The notes beneath the pieces were generated by a model, which was given only the letters and a program-made list of their open reading frames with translations, made no database searches and was not told the origin of the DNA. From positions 1 to 26,100 of the forward strand of contig DATAYF010000495.1 of NCBI GenBank assembly GCA_036272735.1: 26,100 nt of DNA. Reading direction: 5' to 3'. Positions 23,280 to 26,100 of the stretch are shown in pieces. Both the position numbers and the translations under genes were made by a program. This DNA is from DATAYF01 sp036272735 (lineage in GTDB: Bacteria > Chloroflexota > Ktedonobacteria > Ktedonobacterales > Ktedonobacteraceae). Each line of letters opens with the position of its first letter. Position 1 is the stretch's first letter.

Positions 23280-24395
23280 TTATTCGCCTCCACCAGCACC
23301 TTCCAATACTTTGGGCGTGGATTTCACCTCAAGATCGTCGTAGCGCTTCACCCTGTAAATAATGGTAGAGACAAGCCAGCTTACAATAAAGATCCCGATG
23401 ATAAAGTACCCAATTAAATTAAAGTTTTGACTTAAATTTCCTACAGTACCCCAGAATGGACCGCTCAGGTTGAGTGGTGGCCCGCTGACTATACCCAACA
23501 CTTCAATGGTACCAACCACAAATGCCACCAGCACCGAGATCAGCGTGATATTCATGTTATAGTACAACTTGCGCACAGGTTTGACGAATGCCCAACCATA
23601 AGCACCCAGCATGAGGATGCCGTCAGTCGTATCGAGCAAGCACATGCCAACAGTGAATAGTAGCGGGAAGAGCAAAATACTCCATATTGGCAAGCCTTTT
23701 GTCGCCATGAGTGCTGACACACCCAGAATGCCTACCTCTGTCGCGGTATCGAACCCTAGACCAAATAGCACACCAACAGGATACATTTTCCAACTGCGGT
23801 TCGTCGCTTTGAGCAGCGGCGCAAAGAAACGCGCCATCAAGCCGCGCTGGCTCAGAAACTCCTCCAAAGTCTGTTCGCTGTATTCTTCGCCTCGTCGCAA
23901 CTTACGAAAGGTGCGGAAAATTTCAATCAGGATCAGCAAGTTCATAATAGCGATCAGGTATAAGAAAATTGCCGAAACGCCGGTGCCTATAAACCCTCCA
24001 ATGTATTTCAAACCGTTGAAGTTTTTGACCGCGCTAGCCGTGATTGCGATCACAATGGAGAGCGCAAAAACGATGGTGGAATGACCGAGCGAAAAGAAGA
24101 AACCAACCGCCACGGGTTTTTTCTGCTCTTGCATGAGTTTACGGGTGACGTTATCAATCGCCGAAATATGATCCGCATCGACCGAATGACGCAAGCCAAA
24201 GGTATACGCTGTGACCGCCAGACCTAATAGCGCCAGCGATTGAGAAAATGTCACGAGCGTCAGTATCCAGACGAGCAAGTTGGCGGCTAATAGGACAGCG
24301 TACAGATTGATAATCTTGCTTCTCACATCCTTTGAGCTGTCGCTAAATACATGGGAGAGCGCCGAAACTCCGAAACTCCCAGACTTGCTACTCAT
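23280..24395 (-). CDS. NiCoT family nickel/cobalt permease
   Basis: This 371-residue protein has the NiCoT signature FGLRHSVDADHISAIDNVTRKL (His70, Asp73, Asp75, His76), which lines the metal path. The second motif is GFFFSLGHSTIVF and the third is LGFDTATEVGILG. About eight membrane helices are present. The family imports Ni2+ or Co2+ at high affinity, to supply urease, hydrogenase or cobalamin enzymes; none of these is in the window. It starts at 24395 with AGGAGG five bases before the ATG. An inverted repeat, AATGCGAA-N20-TTCGCATT, lies about 145-180 bases upstream (24538-24573). No cobalamin or NiCo riboswitch was recognised in the leader. Confidence 0.93.
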   Translation of the reverse strand: MSSKSGSFGVSALSHVFSDSSKDVRSKIINLYAVLLAANLLVWILTLVTFSQSLALLGLAVTAYTFGLRHSVDADHISAIDNVTRKLMQEQKKPVAVGFFFSLGHSTIVFALSIVIAITASAVKNFNGLKYIGGFIGTGVSAIFLYLIAIMNLLILIEIFRTFRKLRRGEEYSEQTLEEFLSQRGLMARFFAPLLKATNRSWKMYPVGVLFGLGFDTATEVGILGVSALMATKGLPIWSILLFPLLFTVGMCLLDTTDGILMLGAYGWAFVKPVRKLYYNMNITLISVLVAFVVGTIEVLGIVSGPPLNLSGPFWGTVGNLSQNFNLIGYFIIGIFIVSWLVSTIIYRVKRYDDLEVKSTPKVLEGAGGGE

Positions 24396-24682
24396 GAAAC
24401 CTCCTAGTTGGCCGTGTAAGAGTTATGCATAATAGAGACACAAATACAGAATACACGAGCAGACTATTTTTCCTGCTGTGGTGACAACAAAATAAGCCCC
24501 GCACCAACGCTATCTACCTGTCGCTAAGACGTTAAGCAATGCGAAAAATTACTTATTGCAAAACATTCGCATTTACAAGTATATCCGATGTAGGTATGAA
24601 TGTCCAGTGCAAAACGGGCCAATCTTTTATTATGATGCTTTCATTCCGATGATTGGGTAAAACTGAGGCCTCATAGAAACTC

Positions 24683-24719
24683 CCTCTGCGCGATCTCATT
24701 GCTTTTAATCGCGCAGAGG
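24683..24719. terminator. 12-bp perfect hairpin
   Basis: CCTCTGCGCGAT (24683-24694) pairs exactly with 24708-24719 over a 13-base loop containing TTTT. It lies upstream of both flanking genes, so its target is unclear. It may belong to a lost gene or to the end of an IS element. Confidence 0.45.
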
Positions 24720-24743
24720 CCTCTGCTTTCAAGCATGGGGAGG
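24720..24743 (+). mobile_element. isolated IS605-type right-end hairpin
   Basis: CCTC (24720-24723) and TGCTT (24724-24728) pair with AAGCA (24731-24735) and GAGG (24740-24743), with TGGG bulged. The text GGCC-CTGC-TTC-GCATGGGGA-GAA-CG-TTCCT aligns with the right end at 24954-24995. No tnpB precedes it, so it is a stranded end of a vanished element. Confidence 0.45.
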
Positions 24744-24774
24744 AAGCGCGTTCCTTTCTTTTTGCTGAACCATA

Positions 24775-24803
24775 TTGACAAAACTCTGTATATATGAGGT
24801 ACT
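24775..24803 (+). promoter_or_regulatory. promoter-like segment of the deleted tnpB
   Basis: TTGACA (24775-24780) followed by GGTACT (24798-24803) after 17 bases, with ATG six bases later. The same spacing precedes the next tnpB at 25000-25029, implying a leaderless transcript. The -10 here is weak. Confidence 0.35.
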
Positions 24804-24862
24804 TCTCACATGGACAGAACGATTATCTTGCAACTCCAACCGAATAGCGAGCAAGCCAAGAT

Positions 24863-24896
24863 TTTGCAGCAGAGTTTGCAGCAGAGTTTGCAGGAG
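24863..24896. repeat. 12-bp tandem repeat in the mini-tnpB
   Basis: TTTGCAGCAGAG is present twice in full, with a third partial copy. Each copy adds four codons (SLQQ) in phase. It resembles the 12-bp expansion in the DUF3987-like relic at 1289-1326. Confidence 0.8.
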
Positions 24897-24954
24897 CATA
24901 CCGATTGCTTTAACGTGGTTGCGCATGAGGGATTTACCGCCTCTCGCCAGAAGG

Positions 24955-24976
24955 CCCCTGCATTCTCTGCATGGGG
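24955..24976 (+). mobile_element. IS605-type right-end hairpin
   Basis: CCCC-TGCA (24955-24962) pairs with TGCA-GGGG (24968-24971 and 24973-24976), with T24972 bulged. It closes the internally deleted tnpB element and lies 24 bases before the promoter of the next tnpB. Confidence 0.55.
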
Positions 24977-24999
24977 ATGAATGGCGACAAGTTCCTCTC

Positions 25000-25029
25000 T
25001 TGACAAATTGTACAGTTTACGCATATACT
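25000..25029 (+). promoter_or_regulatory. tnpB promoter, apparently leaderless
   Basis: TTGACA (25000-25005) and TATACT (25024-25029) are close to consensus with an 18-base spacer. The ATG at 25036 lies where transcription should begin, so the mRNA would have no 5' leader and no ribosome site is seen. The spacing to the upstream right end suggests the promoter is part of the element's left end. Confidence 0.6.
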
Positions 25030-25035
25030 GTGCCT

Positions 25036-26100
25036 ATGCGTAAAACCTTCAGATATCGGATATTCCCGACCAGGAAACAACAGCAGAAGCTTCACTCGAC
25101 GCTTGAAGCGTGTGGCTGGCTCTATAATCACTTGCTTGAGATGCGTAAGAACGCATGGGAGCAAGAGGGGAAGCGCTTGTCCCGGCTATGGTCAACAGGC
25201 GACCTATCCGCTGCTGAAAGAACAATGCCCCGAGCTTTGTGGTGTCCATTCCCAGGTGCTTCAAAACGTCGCTGTGCGTGTCGATCTGGCATTTAAAGCC
25301 TTCTTTCGACGAGGCATCGCAGCTGAGAAACCAGGGCACCCCCGGTTTAAAGGGTATGGGCGCTACGATAGCATCACCTTTCCGCAAAGTGGCTTCAGTA
25401 TCACCCATGACAACCGTGTCACCCTCTCGAAGATCGGCTCGGTCAAGATGGTCTATCATCCCCCCATCAAAGACACGCTGAAGACCTGTACCATCACCAA
25501 GAGCAGTACCAATAAATGGTATGTGTGCTTCTCGGTAGAGTGTGAGCCTGAACGTCTGCCTGCGTCTCCTGAGCAAGTTGGCATTGACGTAGGGCTGAAG
25601 ACCTTTGCTACGCTCTCGATTACTGAAGAGATTGCGAACCCTCGCTTCTTCCGTAAAGAAGAGAAAGCTCTCGCCAAAGTTCAGCGCAAGTACTCCAAAC
25701 TGGCGAAGGGTACGCCTGAACGTCGGAAGCATCGCAAGGTCATAGCACGTGTCCATGAGCGTATCGCCTGGCGACGGGAAGGCTTCACCCACCAGGAAAG
25801 CCGCCAGATTGTAGACCGCTTTGGTCTGATCTGCGTGGAAGACCTCACTATTAATCGCACGGTGCACAATCACTGCCTGGCAAAGAGCATTAGTGATGCG
25901 GCATGGTCGGCATTCTTTGAGCAACTGTCGTGCAAAGCGGAAGAAGCTGGCAGGCAGTTCATCAAAGTAAACCCGGCCTACACGTCGCAAACCTGTAGCA
26001 GATGTGGACATCGGCAAAAGATACCTTTGTCTGAGCGGATGTATCGTTGTCCCTGCTGTCTCCTTTCCATTGATCGTGATATGAATGCGAGGTTGTTCCC
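25036..26100 (+). pseudogene. tnpB: IS200/IS605-family TnpB, frameshifted and 3' partial
   Basis: From ATG 25036 the protein begins MRKTFRYRIFPTRKQQQKLHSTLEACGWLYNHLLEMRKNAWEQEGKRLSR. It then continues in the next frame as YGQQATYPLLKEQCPELCGVHSQVLQNVAVRVDLAFKAFFRRG and stays open to the window end. One extra G at 25184-25185 accounts for the break (SRYG expected). Downstream all catalytic parts are present: GIDVGLKTFATL (Asp), CVEDLTINR (Glu), zinc ribbon CSRCGH...CPCC, and SIDRDMNA (Asp). Gene order and size fit an IS1341-type element carrying tnpB alone. The frameshift could be decay, a sequencing error or, less likely, programmed. Confidence 0.85.

Larger units (their letters stand above)
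24396..24809. other. 414-base gap between the NiCoT gene and the IS remnants
   Basis: No gene is supported. It contains the inverted repeat AATGCGAA / TTCGCATT (24538-24573), a 10-bp palindrome TGAGGCCTCA (24664-24673), a 12-bp perfect stem (24683-24694 with 24708-24719), the 14-bp palindrome GCAGAGGCCTCTGC (24713-24726) and an isolated IS right-end hairpin (24720-24743). The CCTCTGC segments can pair in two alternative ways with the same partner. Confidence 0.6.
24810..24980 (+). pseudogene. internally deleted tnpB (56 codons)
   Basis: The frame reads MDRTIILQLQPNSEQAKILQ, a typical TnpB N-terminus, for about 40 codons. It then jumps into SRQKAPAFSAWG, which is sequence over the IS right-end hairpin, and stops at 24980. 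All RuvC motifs and the zinc ribbon are missing, so roughly the central kilobase of a normal tnpB has been deleted while both flanks remain. A 12-bp repeat (24863-24896) has expanded QSLQ inside the remaining part. It cannot make an active nuclease. If the ends are intact it could still be moved by a TnpA acting from elsewhere. Confidence 0.7.

Noticed and set aside
24396..24730. Cobalamin or NiCo riboswitch before the NiCoT gene
   Set aside because: I looked for the conserved core sequences on the minus strand and did not find them.
25049..26017. 322-codon open frame on the minus strand
   Set aside because: It is antisense to a TnpB reading frame with all catalytic motifs, and its translation shows no domain.

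Overview
The window is a roughly 26 kb bacterial chromosomal segment of moderate GC. It looks most like a Ktedonobacteria-type member of the Chloroflexota. That placement is an inference from recalled similarity: several IS200/IS605-type TnpB genes, a DUF3987-like relic, a COG4280-like membrane protein and fused ferric-type ABC permeases in one place. No rRNA, tRNA or other taxonomic marker is present.

Left edge (1-2400): a 5'-truncated, frameshifted TnpB gene ends in an IS right-end hairpin and abuts a heavily decayed DUF3987-like gene on the minus strand (three frameshifts and one nonsense codon). Core (2663-24395): intact single genes and small operons. In order these are a secreted-type-lacking amidase, a densely structured intergenic stretch, a NagD-like HAD phosphatase, a clade-3-type catalase, an S51 peptidase (minus), a MarR regulator with a DrrAB-type ABC exporter, an UlaG-like metallo-beta-lactamase-fold protein, a nucleotidyltransferase plus partner (minus), a DUF1330 protein, an APC-family permease, a ChrB N-terminal-domain protein, a two-gene membrane operon (COG4280-like protein plus a 66-residue membrane protein, minus), a ferric-type ABC importer operon (lipoprotein, fused permease, ATPase), a serine beta-lactamase-fold hydrolase, an orphan cytochrome P450 (minus) and a NiCoT nickel/cobalt permease (minus). 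Right edge (24700-26100): a head-to-tail series of IS605-type remnants, with an isolated right-end hairpin, an internally deleted mini-tnpB and a frameshifted tnpB that runs off the window.

Functional themes: metal handling is prominent. The ferric-type importer, the ExxE-containing COG4280-like protein, the NiCoT permease and a ChrB-like protein with a histidine-rich tail all lie within 10 kb. The COG4280-like operon and the ABC importer diverge from a 287-base region carrying four regularly spaced TTGTAACA repeats, the most interesting regulatory signal seen here. Other non-coding structure includes two very long perfect terminators sharing the same TTCCGAA apex, a 31-bp inverted repeat whose eight mismatches are all transitions, and a terminator-like hairpin between the binding-protein and permease genes. 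I did not find a clearly new multi-gene defence system. The nucleotidyltransferase pair is the closest candidate for a toxin-antitoxin-like module.
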